A stretch of DNA of 64,000 nt from NCBI RefSeq assembly GCF_023195535.1, contig NZ_JALPNF010000001.1, forward strand, positions 806,001 through 870,000, written 5' to 3'. The stretch comes from Sphingomonas faeni (GTDB taxonomy: Bacteria > Pseudomonadota > Alphaproteobacteria > Sphingomonadales > Sphingomonadaceae). The notes beneath the pieces were generated by a model. It ran no database searches. It was not told where the DNA came from and worked only from the letters and a program-made list of their open reading frames with translations. Within the stretch, counting starts at the first letter, position 1, and each line of letters opens with the position of its first letter. Both the position numbers and the translations under genes were made by a program. Below are positions 1-7,927 of the stretch, one piece after another.

Positions 1-311
1 CCGATTATACCGGGATCGACGTGCTCTTCGTCCGCGTCGCGATGGTCGTGCTCACGCTCGCCGGCGGCTTTCCCTGGACGCTGCTCGCCTATTGGCTGGT
101 CGCCTGGATGGGGCATGCCAAGCCGATCGGGCTGTACGAGACGCCCGACGACGCGAAGTTCTGGCAGGGTGTCCGCTCGAACCCGAAGCGCTCGACCGCC
201 GAGGTCCGGAGCAAATTCCGCGACATCGACCGCCGCCTCGCCGACATCGAGACGCATTACACCAGCCGCAACAGCACCAGCCTTGCGGCAGAGATCGACA
301 GCCTGCGCTGA
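1..311 (+). CDS. pspC: PspC-domain envelope stress protein (5' partial)
   Basis: This is the C-terminal part of a phage-shock protein C homologue; the frame is already open at the window edge, reading D-Y-T-G-I-D before the first in-frame Met. PspC is an inner-membrane protein that in E. coli works with PspB to control PspA and the regulator PspF during membrane stress. Visible are the end of the PspC signature (GIDVLFVRVAMVVLTLAGG), one hydrophobic segment running to about residue 40, then a cytoplasmic tail with an amphipathic, charge-rich helix (RSKFRDIDRRLADIETHY) likely to form a coiled coil. Three small PspB-like genes follow at short spacing, so this is the end of a psp operon whose pspA would lie upstream of the window. 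The family is well supported; the true start is outside the window. Confidence 0.85.
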   Translation, partial: DYTGIDVLFVRVAMVVLTLAGGFPWTLLAYWLVAWMGHAKPIGLYETPDDAKFWQGVRSNPKRSTAEVRSKFRDIDRRLADIETHYTSRNSTSLAAEIDSLR

Positions 312-338
312 GACGCGGCGTCAACAGGGAGACCAACG

Positions 339-632
339 ATGGACTGGGGTAAACCTTTATTTGTCATTGCGATCATCGCGATCTCGACGGCGGGGTGGGT
401 GATCAACAACTGGATCCGTGCACGACACGGCTACGCGCCGAGCGACGATTGGGGCAGGACGATGAAGCGCGAGCCCAATGCCGAGCGGCAGGTCGAACTG
501 CTCAGCAGCGAGAACGAGCGCCTGACCGGCCAGGTTTCCCGCCTCGAGGAGCGAATCGCAGTCCTCGAACGCATCGCCACTGATCCCGCCGAGCGCACCG
601 CCCGCGAGATCGAGGCCCTTCGCGACCGCTGA
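339..632 (+). CDS. PspB-like small membrane protein, copy 1
   Basis: A 97-residue protein with one N-terminal membrane helix (about residues 6-25), a polar linker, and a C-terminal coiled coil (roughly 48-97: NERLTGQVSRLEERIAVLER). This is the architecture of PspB, which is about 75 residues long with a short membrane anchor followed by a helical domain that contacts PspC and PspF. It ends in the same charged tail (EIEALRDR) as the next gene (EIERLRDR), so the two are paralogues. It starts 27 bases after pspC with a purine-rich GGGAGACCAACG before ATG. Co-location with PspC supports a role in envelope stress sensing; the specific role of this copy is inference. Confidence 0.75.
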   Translation: MDWGKPLFVIAIIAISTAGWVINNWIRARHGYAPSDDWGRTMKREPNAERQVELLSSENERLTGQVSRLEERIAVLERIATDPAERTAREIEALRDR

Positions 633-667
633 GCCGTCGCCCGAACGCTATCACAGGAGACAAGATC

Positions 668-916
668 ATGAATGGTGGACAGGTGATGGTCGTGATGATC
701 GTCCTGATCGTGATGATTACCGGCATCTTCAAATCGCGGCACAAGAGCACGCGACATGCAGAAGGCGCTTCGCTGATGAACGATCCCGAAGCGGCGCGAC
801 TGCGCGACGAAGTGCAGCAGATGAAGGAGCGCATTCAGGTGCTGGAGCGCGTAATCACCGACAACCACAAGAGCGTCGATCTCGACCGAGAGATCGAGCG
901 GCTCCGCGACCGCTAA
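668..916 (+). CDS. PspB-like small membrane protein, copy 2
   Basis: An 82-residue protein with a very hydrophobic N-terminal helix (about residues 7-20), a short basic stretch, then a helical domain. The segment RLRDEVQQMKERIQVLERVI resembles the PspB helix around its conserved ERI-x-LE core more closely than do the flanking copies, so this is the best candidate for the canonical PspB partner of PspC. A good Shine-Dalgarno (AGGAGA) sits 8 bases before ATG. It ends EIERLRDR like copy 1. It is in the same orientation and presumably the same operon as pspC. The family assignment is moderately strong; which of the three copies contacts PspC or PspF cannot be told from sequence. Confidence 0.78.
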   Translation: MNGGQVMVVMIVLIVMITGIFKSRHKSTRHAEGASLMNDPEAARLRDEVQQMKERIQVLERVITDNHKSVDLDREIERLRDR

Positions 917-928
917 GAGGAGGCGGAC

Positions 929-1168
929 ATGATCGAACCCAACGTCTATATCATCCTGGCGCTGGCGAGCCTTGCGGGGCTGGCGATGATCGTCGCCGGC
1001 GGGCTGGCGGGATGGCGCGGCTGGCTCTCGCTGCGGCGGATGGAGCTGGGCCAGATGCACGACGGCGGCATGCCGGTCGCGGTATCGACCGGATCGCGGA
1101 TCGAGATCGCCGACCTGAAGGAGCGCATCAAGAAGCTCGAGGCGATCGCCGCCGGGGTGGATCTCTAG
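929..1168 (+). CDS. PspB-like small membrane protein, copy 3
   Basis: A 79-residue protein beginning 12 bases after the previous stop, with an AGGAGG Shine-Dalgarno directly before its ATG. It has a longer hydrophobic N-terminus (about residues 7-35), then a short loop, then a compact coiled-coil end (IADLKERIKKLEAIAAG) that keeps the ERI-x-LE core seen in the two upstream genes. It lacks the LRDR tail of copies 1 and 2. It is probably the last gene of the psp operon, since a repeat-rich gap follows. The call rests on shared architecture and context; it could also be annotated as a hypothetical protein. Confidence 0.7.
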   Translation: MIEPNVYIILALASLAGLAMIVAGGLAGWRGWLSLRRMELGQMHDGGMPVAVSTGSRIEIADLKERIKKLEAIAAGVDL

Positions 1169-1199
1169 AACGTTCCGCCCCTGCGGTATCCCCCCGACC

Positions 1200-1227
1200 G
1201 TCACCCGTCACCCGTCACCCGTCACCC
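1200..1227. repeat. Four tandem copies of a 7-bp unit (GTCACCC)
   Basis: Four perfect head-to-tail copies of GTCACCC run directly into the left arm of the palindromic repeat that follows, whose own terminal sequence is GTCACCCC. The tandem unit is therefore the end motif of that element multiplied, probably by slippage. Confidence 0.85.
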
Positions 1228-1284
1228 CAACGAAAGCTGGGGTCTCCCCACGATGATGAGAGCCCAGCTTTCGCTGGGGTGACG
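1221..1284. repeat. Palindromic intergenic repeat (GTCACCCC type)
   Basis: Long imperfect inverted repeat: the left arm reads GTCACCCCAACGAAAGCTGG and the right arm is its near-complement ending GCTGGGGTGAC. Related copies lie at 19347 and 29574. It sits between the psp operon and sufE, both reading rightward, and could fold as a strong hairpin and act as a terminator. Confidence 0.8.
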
Positions 1285-1402
1285 GAAATAGGCTTAGGGG
1301 GGGGGTACGATTAGGCTTCGGGTAACGTAGGTGGCTCAGGTCCACGAGTATGACCTGACGGACTGTTGCGAGCGGACCTTCACCGGAGTAACCGCCGCTT
1401 CC

Positions 1403-1810
1403 ATGGCCACCCTCACCGACATCCGCGAGGAATATGACTTCCTCGAACCCGACGACCGTTACCGCCTGCTGATCGATCTCGGCAAAGAGCTCGAACCGAT
1501 GCCGGATGCGCTCAAGACCGATGCGACGCTGGTGCGGGGGTGTTCGGCCTCAGTGTGGGTGTATCCGACCACCACCGACGATGGCCGGCTGCATTTCCTG
1601 GCGGACTCGAACGCCGCGATCACCAAGGGGATCATCGCGCTGGTTTTGCTGACGGTGCAGGATCAGGCGCCCGGCGAGATAGTCGCGACCGATATCAAGG
1701 CGGAACTGGCGCCGTTCGATCTGAGCAAGCAGTTGAGTTCGAACCGGACGCAGGGAATCCCGAACATGATCGCATTGATCCGGGAAACAGCCGAGCGCTA
1801 CGCGAAATAA
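1403..1810 (+). CDS. sufE: SufE family Fe-S assembly protein
   Basis: A 135-residue SufE homologue. SufE accepts persulfide sulfur from the cysteine desulfurase SufS on one conserved cysteine and passes it to the SufBCD scaffold for iron-sulfur cluster assembly in the cytoplasm. The acceptor Cys is visible as C47 in LVRGCSASVWV, and the length matches the family (about 140 residues). The frame stays open back to a GTG at 1331, but the extra 24 residues have no family similarity that I can see, so I start at the ATG opening MATLTDIREEY. No other suf gene is adjacent; two cysteine desulfurases lie 22 kb away. High confidence. Confidence 0.92.
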   Translation: MATLTDIREEYDFLEPDDRYRLLIDLGKELEPMPDALKTDATLVRGCSASVWVYPTTTDDGRLHFLADSNAAITKGIIALVLLTVQDQAPGEIVATDIKAELAPFDLSKQLSSNRTQGIPNMIALIRETAERYAK

Positions 1811-1815
1811 GATTT

Positions 1816-1942
1816 CGATCCTCCCCCGCCAGGGGGAGGTGGTGCCGAAGGCGACGGAGGGGGAGGACACGGAGCAGCGGTTGCCCTCTCCTCCCCCTCC
1901 GTCAGGCTTCGCCAGCCACCTCCCCCTGGCGGGGGAGGATCG
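1816..1942. repeat. 127-bp composite palindromic repeat, family A copy 1
   Basis: Begins CGATCCTCCCCCGCCAGG and ends with the complement ending GGGGGAGGATCG. Inside lies a second inverted pair (GACGGAGGGGGAGGA against CTCCCCCTCCGTC). The same element recurs at 7796, 14051 and 30759. It separates sufE from the convergent ferredoxin-like gene. Confidence 0.9.
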
Positions 1943-1943
1943 T

Positions 1944-2264
1944 TCAGGCAGGTCCAGACCCGGTCAGGCTCGCGACGATCTCATCGGCCTCGGTCCCAGC
2001 CGGCACCAGCATCCATCGTCCGGTATGCGCGCCGTCCACCACCACCACCGCGTTCTTCGGGCACACCCCGAGGCATTTCACCTCGACGACCCCGCGATCG
2101 GCCTTGCGGCCTTTCTTCACGCCAAGCGCCTGACGCAACAGCTTGACCAGCGGCGTACGCCCCTTCTCGCCGAACCCGCCACCAAGCTTCTTCGAACATT
2201 TCCCGCAGACCAGCACGCTTCCCTGCCAGCGGCTGGCAAGAACGCGGATCACGCCGGCTTCCAC
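1944..2264 (-). CDS. Thioredoxin-like [2Fe-2S] ferredoxin-type protein
   Basis: A roughly 106-residue small protein with four cysteines arranged VCGKC near residues 20-23 and, about 40 residues later, KCLGVCP, the pattern of thioredoxin-like [2Fe-2S] ferredoxins (as in NuoE C-terminal domains and Shethna-type ferredoxins). After the second pair it continues NAVVVVDG, also typical. The exact redox partner is unknown. Translation starts at a GTG: either 2264 or, more economically, a GTG at 2252 that overlaps the TGA of the upstream J-domain gene as GTGA. Either way it is translationally coupled to that gene. The fold assignment is fairly good; the function is open. Confidence 0.72.
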   Translation of the reverse strand: MEAGVIRVLASRWQGSVLVCGKCSKKLGGGFGEKGRTPLVKLLRQALGVKKGRKADRGVVEVKCLGVCPKNAVVVVDGAHTGRWMLVPAGTEADEIVASLTGSGPA

Positions 2265-2788
2265 GTCCGCTGATCCTCGGCCACCTTCAGCACCTCATAT
2301 GCCGCCTGCACCCCCTGGAACCGGGTAGCGGCGTCCTTGTCGCCGGGCCGCACATCCGGGTGGTTGGCCTTCGCCATCCGCCGCCACGCCGCGCGGACAT
2401 CCTCGAACGTCGCGTCGGGTTCCAGGTCCAGCACCTCCAGCGCGCGCATCTCGTCGCGCGATCGGCTGCCGTCGCCAGACCCGGCCCAGGCGTAATGCTT
2501 CGGATCGGTGTAGCCGTCCGCGGTGCGCGTTTCGGCAGCCTCGCGCTCGGCGGCCTCTTCCGCGCTCAAACCTTCGAAGTAATTCCAGCCGCGATTATAT
2601 TCGCCGGCGTGGTGCATGCAGAAATACCAGCGGTCCGGACTGTTCGGCGATTTCGGCGCCGGACAATTGCCCGGCTCGTTGCAACCATGCCGGTCGCACA
2701 GCCGAACGGTCACCGCCTCGGAACTCGCGCCATACTCGCGCCAGCGCGGAAATCCCCAATCGGACGAACGTGTCGTGCTTCTCGCCAT
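2249..2788 (-). CDS. J-domain (DnaJ-like) protein
   Basis: A 179-residue protein with a C-terminal J-domain. The last 65 residues hold the helix II to helix III region with the diagnostic HPD motif (MAKANHPDVRPGDK), which stimulates the ATPase of DnaK-type Hsp70. The N-terminal part is not a DnaJ G/F or zinc domain; it carries a Cys/His-rich stretch (RLCDRHGCNEPGNCPAP and WYFCMHHAGEYNRG), the layout of the common alphaproteobacterial J-domain protein with an N-terminal Cys-rich module. The open frame runs back to 2914 but I start at MARSTTRSSDWGF, where family-like sequence begins. It overlaps the next gene. High confidence in the J-domain; the client is unknown. Confidence 0.85.
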   Translation of the reverse strand: MARSTTRSSDWGFPRWREYGASSEAVTVRLCDRHGCNEPGNCPAPKSPNSPDRWYFCMHHAGEYNRGWNYFEGLSAEEAAEREAAETRTADGYTDPKHYAWAGSGDGSRSRDEMRALEVLDLEPDATFEDVRAAWRRMAKANHPDVRPGDKDAATRFQGVQAAYEVLKVAEDQRTWKPA

Positions 2789-3015
2789 AGCGGCCCGAGA
2801 TAGGCGTCCCCGCCGACAACGCAACCGCACACCGACTATTAGCCGGCCGACACCAAAATCGTGCCGTTTGATGTCAATCGCCCGCGCCGTGACATTCCAC
2901 CTTGAGTCAGTCACCGTTCATCGCTTACTGAACATGAACTATTTGTCATGTGGCATGGATAGACGCGTCCGCGTCGGACGTATCCCCAGCCGACACCTTA
3001 GCGACAGGAGCATCG

Positions 3016-4596
3016 GTGCCGACTCTTATTCCAAAGCTCACCACATGGCGCGCGGATCTTCCCGCCTCCATCGTCGTCGCGCTCGTCGCGCTACCCCTTT
3101 GTCTCGGCGTCGCGCTTGCGTCGGGTGCACCTCTGTTCGCGGGCATCATCTCCGGGATCGTCGGCGGCATCGCCGTCGGCTTGTTCTCCAAGTCGCCCTT
3201 GTCGGTCAGCGGTCCCGCCGCCGGCCTGACGGTGATCGTGTTGACCGCGATCGAAAGTATGCCGAGCTACCAGATGTTCCTGATGGCCGTGGTACTCGCC
3301 GGGGTGCTCCAGATCTGCTTCTCGCTGACCCGCGCCGGCATCCTCAGCGAGTTCGTCCCCTCGTCGGTGATCACCGGCATGCTGGCCGCGATCGGCCTGA
3401 TCCTGATCCTCAAGCAGATCCCGCACGCGGTCGGTTTCGACCGTGAAGCCGTGGGCATCTTCGAATTCAGCACCGCGAACGGCGTCAATACCTTCTCGCG
3501 GATCGTCGAGAGCCTCTCGGCCAGCGTGACGCCCGGGGCCATCCTGATCGCCGGGTTCAGCCTCGCCTTCCTGTTCTGGTGGGATGGCGCCAAGCCCAAG
3601 GACGGCCCGCTGCGCTTCGTCCCCGGTCCGCTGGTCGTTGTGCTGATCGGCATCTTCGGCAACATGCTGCTCGGCGCGGTGAAGCCCGACTGGCAGCTCC
3701 AGGCGACGCATCTCGTCCAGGTACCGATCACGCAGACGCTGTCGCAATTTCCGTCGCTGTTCACCTTTCCCGATTTCTCCGGGATCACGATGGGCATCGT
3801 CTGGAGCAGCGCCGTCACGCTCGCGATCGTCGCCAGCCTCGAATCGCTGTTGAGCGTCAAGGCGGTCGACGAGATCGATCCGCGTCGTCGCTCGACCGAC
3901 AAGAACTGGGAGCTGATGGCGCAGGGTGGCGGCAACATCCTGTCTGGCCTGATCGGCGGTCTCCCCGTCACGTCGGTGATCGTCCGGTCGTCCGCCAACG
4001 TCGATGCGAAGGCGGAGAGCAAGCTGTCGACGATCCTGCACGGCTTCTGGCTGCTGGTCAGCGTCGCGCTGATCCCCGCGGTGCTGAACCTGATCCCGCT
4101 ATCGGCACTCGCCGCGGTGCTGATCGCAACCGGCTACAAGCTGACCAAGCCCAAGCTCTACACCGAGCGCTTCAAGCAGGGCTGGACGCAGTTCATCCCG
4201 TTCGTCGTCACCGTCGTGGCGATCCTGTTCACCGACCTTCTCGAAGGCATCGTGATCGGTCTCGCCGTCGGCTTCGTGTTCGTCGTCGCGCGCAACTTCC
4301 GCACCGCGATCACCTTCGCCTGCGACGATGAGGACTGTCTCGTCCGTGCCCGCCGGAACCTGTATTTCATCCATAAATACGAACTGCAGAAGTCGCTCGA
4401 TCGCGTGCCGGACAACGCGAACCTGCTGATCGACCTGTCGTCGACCAGCTATGTCGATCTCGACAACGTCGACATCATCAACGCGTTCATCAAGGGCGCG
4501 CAATACCGCGGCATCACCGTGCTCATCCGCGGCGATCTCGCATTGCGCACGGTCAAGCTGATCAACGCCCCCCAGACCGAGGTCCGTTTCGCATGA
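3016..4596 (+). CDS. SulP-family inorganic anion transporter
   Basis: A 526-residue integral membrane protein of the SulP/SLC26 family (sulfate, bicarbonate or related anions). It opens with the characteristic LPASIVVALVALPLCLGVALASG segment, has about 10-12 further hydrophobic helices (such as SGPAAGLTVIV), and ends in a STAS domain (about residues 450-526, DLSSTSYVDLDNVDIINAF). I prefer the GTG at 3016 over the ATG at 2950 because AGGAG lies 5 bases before it and the upstream 22 residues look non-coding. The carbonic anhydrase gene overlaps its stop by ATGA, which points to bicarbonate as the substrate (BicA-like); that is inference, and sulfate is not excluded. Confidence 0.9.
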   Translation: MPTLIPKLTTWRADLPASIVVALVALPLCLGVALASGAPLFAGIISGIVGGIAVGLFSKSPLSVSGPAAGLTVIVLTAIESMPSYQMFLMAVVLAGVLQICFSLTRAGILSEFVPSSVITGMLAAIGLILILKQIPHAVGFDREAVGIFEFSTANGVNTFSRIVESLSASVTPGAILIAGFSLAFLFWWDGAKPKDGPLRFVPGPLVVVLIGIFGNMLLGAVKPDWQLQATHLVQVPITQTLSQFPSLFTFPDFSGITMGIVWSSAVTLAIVASLESLLSVKAVDEIDPRRRSTDKNWELMAQGGGNILSGLIGGLPVTSVIVRSSANVDAKAESKLSTILHGFWLLVSVALIPAVLNLIPLSALAAVLIATGYKLTKPKLYTERFKQGWTQFIPFVVTVVAILFTDLLEGIVIGLAVGFVFVVARNFRTAITFACDDEDCLVRARRNLYFIHKYELQKSLDRVPDNANLLIDLSSTSYVDLDNVDIINAFIKGAQYRGITVLIRGDLALRTVKLINAPQTEVRFA

Positions 4597-5231
4597 GGCA
4601 ATACAAGCAGCTGCTGCTCGCCAATAAGGCGTGGTCGGCCGAGATCATCGAGGAAAGCGCCGACTTCTTCCAGCGCCAGCTGGTCGGGCAGAACCCGGAG
4701 TTCCTGTGGATCGGCTGCTCGGACAGCCGAGTCAGTCCGGAACAGATGACGATGACGCCGCCGGGCAACATGTTCATCCACCGCAACATCGCCAATCTGG
4801 TCAACGACGACGACATGAACCTGATGTCGGTGCTGCAATATGCGGTCGACGTACTGGGCGTGCGCCACATCATCATCTGCGGCCATTATGCGTGCGGCGG
4901 GATCCGCGCGACGCTCGATGGCGGGACGAGCGGCGCAGTGGAGGACTGGCTCTCGACCGCGCGCGGCGTGCTGCACGATCACGCCGACGAGATCGACGCG
5001 CAGCCCGACCGCGAGCAGAAGGTCAACCGGCTGGTCGAGGTCAATGTCCGCGACCAGCTGATCCGGCTCGCGCGCACCGCGACGATCCAGGGCGCGTTCG
5101 CCCGCGGGCAGGAAGTGCTTCTGCACGGCTGGGTCTACGACATCCGCGACGGCCTGATAAAACCGATGATGGAAATCGATTCGAAGACCGTGCTCGAAGA
5201 GATCGGCAGGCCGGACAAGGTGCTGGTGTAA
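4593..5231 (+). CDS. Beta-class carbonic anhydrase
   Basis: A 212-residue cytoplasmic zinc enzyme interconverting CO2 and bicarbonate. The beta-class ligands are all visible: C42 with D44 and R46 in GCSDSRVSPE, and H97 and C100 in CGHYACGGI. Length and the FIHRNIANLV segment are typical. The start codon overlaps the SulP stop (ATGA), so the two are co-translated, giving a compact bicarbonate import and conversion module. A strong hairpin follows the stop codon. High confidence. Confidence 0.95.
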   Translation: MRQYKQLLLANKAWSAEIIEESADFFQRQLVGQNPEFLWIGCSDSRVSPEQMTMTPPGNMFIHRNIANLVNDDDMNLMSVLQYAVDVLGVRHIIICGHYACGGIRATLDGGTSGAVEDWLSTARGVLHDHADEIDAQPDREQKVNRLVEVNVRDQLIRLARTATIQGAFARGQEVLLHGWVYDIRDGLIKPMMEIDSKTVLEEIGRPDKVLV

Positions 5232-5240
5232 ATGCGTCCT

Positions 5241-5272
5241 CCCTCCTTCCAGCGATACCGCTGGAAGGAGGG
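5241..5272. terminator. 13-bp GC-rich hairpin between convergent genes
   Basis: Perfect inverted repeat CCCTCCTTCCAGC with complement GCTGGAAGGAGGG around a 6-base loop, placed between the carbonic anhydrase stop and the stop of the leftward gene at 5279. It lacks a T-run, so it is a likely but unproven bidirectional terminator. Confidence 0.65.
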
Positions 5273-5278
5273 AACAGT

Positions 5279-7306
5279 TCAGCCGGATGTAGACCGTCGA
5301 GCAGATTCGGGAAGCAAGAACTTGATCCGGGTCGTCGTGGCACCACATCCGAGCCCACCGTCAGGCCGGTAGGTCTTGGCGTATTTCGCCTTGGTGAAAA
5401 ACTTGGTGCCCGCCTCCGAGAAGATAAACGGTGGATAGCTCAGCAGCGCGCGCTGGTTGATGACGTTGCCATCCGCGCCGATGTCGAATTGAACCTGCGT
5501 CCAACCCTCGAAACCCCAGCGCTGCGCTTCCATTGGGAACGCCTCCGATCCCGGCATCGCGACCATCTTGGGTGGTGCGTCCATGATCGCGCACTGGTTT
5601 GCCGTCAGGCCGCTGGAGGCGAACGTCGCGCGGGCCGCCTCGATCTGGCCGTTGCGCTCTTCGATCGAGGCGATCCGGATCAGCGCGCCGACGCGCAGCG
5701 GATCGTTCGGCTTCAACGCTTTATCGTCAGCCACCTGTCGAAGCGTCACGATTGCCGTGTCGTTCTTCTCAGACTTTCTGGTCCGAGCCACCGCGCCATC
5801 TACCATCATCAGCCTGATCGCCGCCCGTGCCTGGGGATCGTTGGCGTAAACGGGCTCCGATACCATCGGCGTCAGAGTCCGTTCGTATGCACCCGGCTTC
5901 CAGATATCGGTCACCGCATCGACGCGTCCCGGAAGATCGAAGGTCAGTAGCGCGCTGGGGGGCGCATCATTGGCTTTTGCGATCGCCAGACCGCGCGCAT
6001 AAAGTGCAGCCCGTTCCTCGCGCGCGACGGTGGGGTTGCTCGTCAGGCGGTGCAGAGCAGCGAGTGTACGCAAACCGTTAGGCGACTGCGCCGTCGCCGA
6101 TGCCAGTTCGGTACGCTGGCCCGCGAGCGCAGCCGCCTGTGGACCGGTTGGTTCGGGCGCCACCGCGACGCCCTTGCTGGAAAGCCATTGCTCCAGAACA
6201 CCGTCCAAGCTGTCACCGATCGAGGGCCGCTCGAACGCGGTCGAACAGCGCATTTCGACGCGCACGTGATAGCGATAAAAGGCCGGGATCGCCTGAACCT
6301 GGTCGGCAGGCCAAGACCATCCCTTGACCGCACGGGCAAATTCGAGCGCGACCTGGCCGCCACCCGCGGCATAGATCGGCAGCGCGTGATCGATCGTGCC
6401 ATCGGATGCGATGTTGAACTCGACCACCGCGACGTCCTGCGGTTTCAGACCGGCGTCCCCGCCACAGTCCGGCGATCGCATCTCGGCGGCCGGATCGAAC
6501 GAGCCCTTCACCATGCGTCCCGCGCCGGTATAGGCCATGTACCGCCGCGCTTCGTCGGCGTTGCCGCTCAGCAGGAATGCGATTGCTGCATCCGAGCGCG
6601 CCGACGCGTCCGTGACGTCGATCTTGGCCGATTCCAGACCACCGAGAAGCCTGATCGCCCGCAACGCATTGGCACGCGCGCCGGCGATATCGCCCGTATT
6701 GAGCATCAGGATAGTCCGCGCGCGGACGAACCGCGCGGCAACGGCCTTGTCGAGCTTCGTCGTAACGATCAGCGCATCGCTGCGCGCCAACGTCGCCGCG
6801 GCAGCAGCCGGATCAATGAATGTCTGCGGCGTGACCAGCGCCAGCATCGCGCCCAGCTTGTCGGCGGTGCTGATCGCACTCGCTTCCGCCTGTTGCAGCG
6901 CAGTTACCGCGCCAGCATAATCGAGCGTATCCGTTGCAACCTGACCCAGGATCAGAAAGGCGTGCGTCCGGTCCTCTGCAAGGCTGGCGTCGTCCGCCGG
7001 CAGCAAGGCAAGCCCTGCCCGAGCGGCCTTCACCGATTCGTCGGCACGGTTCAGGGCGAAAAGTGTCGGTGCCTTGCGGACCAGCACGATACCACGGCTA
7101 CGCGACCCCGGCTTGGTCCGCGCCTCGAGCTTTTCCCAGGCGGCAAGCGAGGCTGCGCGATCGGGCTTTGCATCCAACGCCGCAGCGGCATCGAAATCCT
7201 GCTGGACCGTCGTCGTCACGGGGGTTTGCGCGCCGCCCGGTGTCGACCCCGTCGCCATTGCCAGCACGCCCGCGCTGACCAACGCCATTCCCTTGAAACG
7301 CATCAC
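5279..7306 (-). CDS. Exported protein with two TonB C-terminal-like domains
   Basis: A 675-residue protein with an N-terminal signal peptide (about residues 1-26, ending GGAQ). Residues 30-270 are Ala-rich helical pairs resembling TPR repeats. Two segments look like TonB C-terminal domains: about 290-355 (VVEFNIASDGTIDHALPIYA) and about 598-665 (QVQFDIGADGNVINQRALLS), the pattern usual at the end of energy-transducing TonB proteins. There is no N-terminal TonB membrane anchor or Pro-rich linker, so it is probably a soluble periplasmic protein. Two such domains separated by about 240 helical residues is unusual. No neighbour suggests a pathway. The domain calls are moderate; the function is unknown. 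Confidence 0.75.
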   Translation of the reverse strand: MMRFKGMALVSAGVLAMATGSTPGGAQTPVTTTVQQDFDAAAALDAKPDRAASLAAWEKLEARTKPGSRSRGIVLVRKAPTLFALNRADESVKAARAGLALLPADDASLAEDRTHAFLILGQVATDTLDYAGAVTALQQAEASAISTADKLGAMLALVTPQTFIDPAAAAATLARSDALIVTTKLDKAVAARFVRARTILMLNTGDIAGARANALRAIRLLGGLESAKIDVTDASARSDAAIAFLLSGNADEARRYMAYTGAGRMVKGSFDPAAEMRSPDCGGDAGLKPQDVAVVEFNIASDGTIDHALPIYAAGGGQVALEFARAVKGWSWPADQVQAIPAFYRYHVRVEMRCSTAFERPSIGDSLDGVLEQWLSSKGVAVAPEPTGPQAAALAGQRTELASATAQSPNGLRTLAALHRLTSNPTVAREERAALYARGLAIAKANDAPPSALLTFDLPGRVDAVTDIWKPGAYERTLTPMVSEPVYANDPQARAAIRLMMVDGAVARTRKSEKNDTAIVTLRQVADDKALKPNDPLRVGALIRIASIEERNGQIEAARATFASSGLTANQCAIMDAPPKMVAMPGSEAFPMEAQRWGFEGWTQVQFDIGADGNVINQRALLSYPPFIFSEAGTKFFTKAKYAKTYRPDGGLGCGATTTRIKFLLPESARRSTSG

Positions 7307-7353
7307 TTCCCCCGACGAAATTTCGCCGCAGTCTGCAATGGTTCGGGGAAGGA

Positions 7354-7743
7354 TGCCAGAGGGTCTGTAAGCCGGGTTCTGTCCATTTCCGATCCTTCGA
7401 TACGGAAGTTAGGCGACCATTCCTCTAGGACGACGGTTGCCCGCCGCCTCAAGCAATCAACCCGGGTGACGAGCTGAAACAAAGCCCATGTGCCACCCCT
7501 ATTCGATCTTGCTCCCGGTGGGGTTTGCCGTGCCGCCCCTGTTACCAGGCGCGCGGTGCGCTCTTACCGCACCCTTTCACTCTGACCGCCCCAGCTTGCG
7601 CCGAGGGTTGGCCGTCTGCTCTCTGTGGCACTTTCCCTGAGGTCACCCTCGCCGGGCGTTACCCGGCACCGTCGTTTCGCGGAGCCCGGACTTTCCTCGC
7701 GTGTCCTGAGACACCCGCGGCCGCCCGACCCTCTGGCGAGGCG
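7354..7743 (-). ncRNA. rnpB: RNase P RNA (bacterial type A)
   Basis: The catalytic RNA that removes 5' leaders from tRNA precursors. Read on the minus strand, the conserved core blocks appear in order: GAGGAAAGTCCGGGCTCC near the 5' side, GCCGGGTAACGCCCGGCG, CAGGGAAAGTGCCACAGAGA, GGTAAGAGCGCACCGC, then near the 3' end TAGAGGAATGGTCGCC and ACAGAACCCGGCTTACAGAC. The ends pair (GCCAGAGGGTC with GACCCTCTGGC), forming helix P1 and fixing the boundaries to within a few bases. Length about 390 nt, as expected. Open reading frames drawn across it are spurious. Very high confidence. Confidence 0.97.
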
Positions 7744-7795
7744 GTCTCTAGCGCGGGTGGGCCGGATGCACCACCCGTTTATAACGAGCGCGCTG

Positions 7796-7923
7796 CGATC
7801 CTCCCCCGCCAGGGGGAGGTGGCTGGCACTTGCCAGACGGAGGGGGCGGAAAGGGAAACAGCTGTTCCGAGACCTCCCCTTCCGTCACCTTCGGTGCCAC
7901 CTCCCCCTTGCGGGGGAGGATCG
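7796..7923. repeat. Composite palindromic repeat, family A copy 2
   Basis: Same outer arms as at 1816 (CGATCCTCCCCCGCCAGGG, ending CGGGGGAGGATCG), with a more diverged centre. It lies between the amidase stop and the 5' end of rnpB. Confidence 0.9.
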
Positions 7924-7927
7924 CGGG

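Noticed and set aside
1200..1230. Possible CRISPR or iteron array at the GTCACCC tandem
   Set aside because: The units are 7 bp with no spacers and are continuous with a palindromic repeat, so neither CRISPR nor an origin.
7525..7800. Reading frames across 7525-7800
   Set aside because: This is the RNase P RNA, with conserved core blocks and paired ends; it is not protein-coding.
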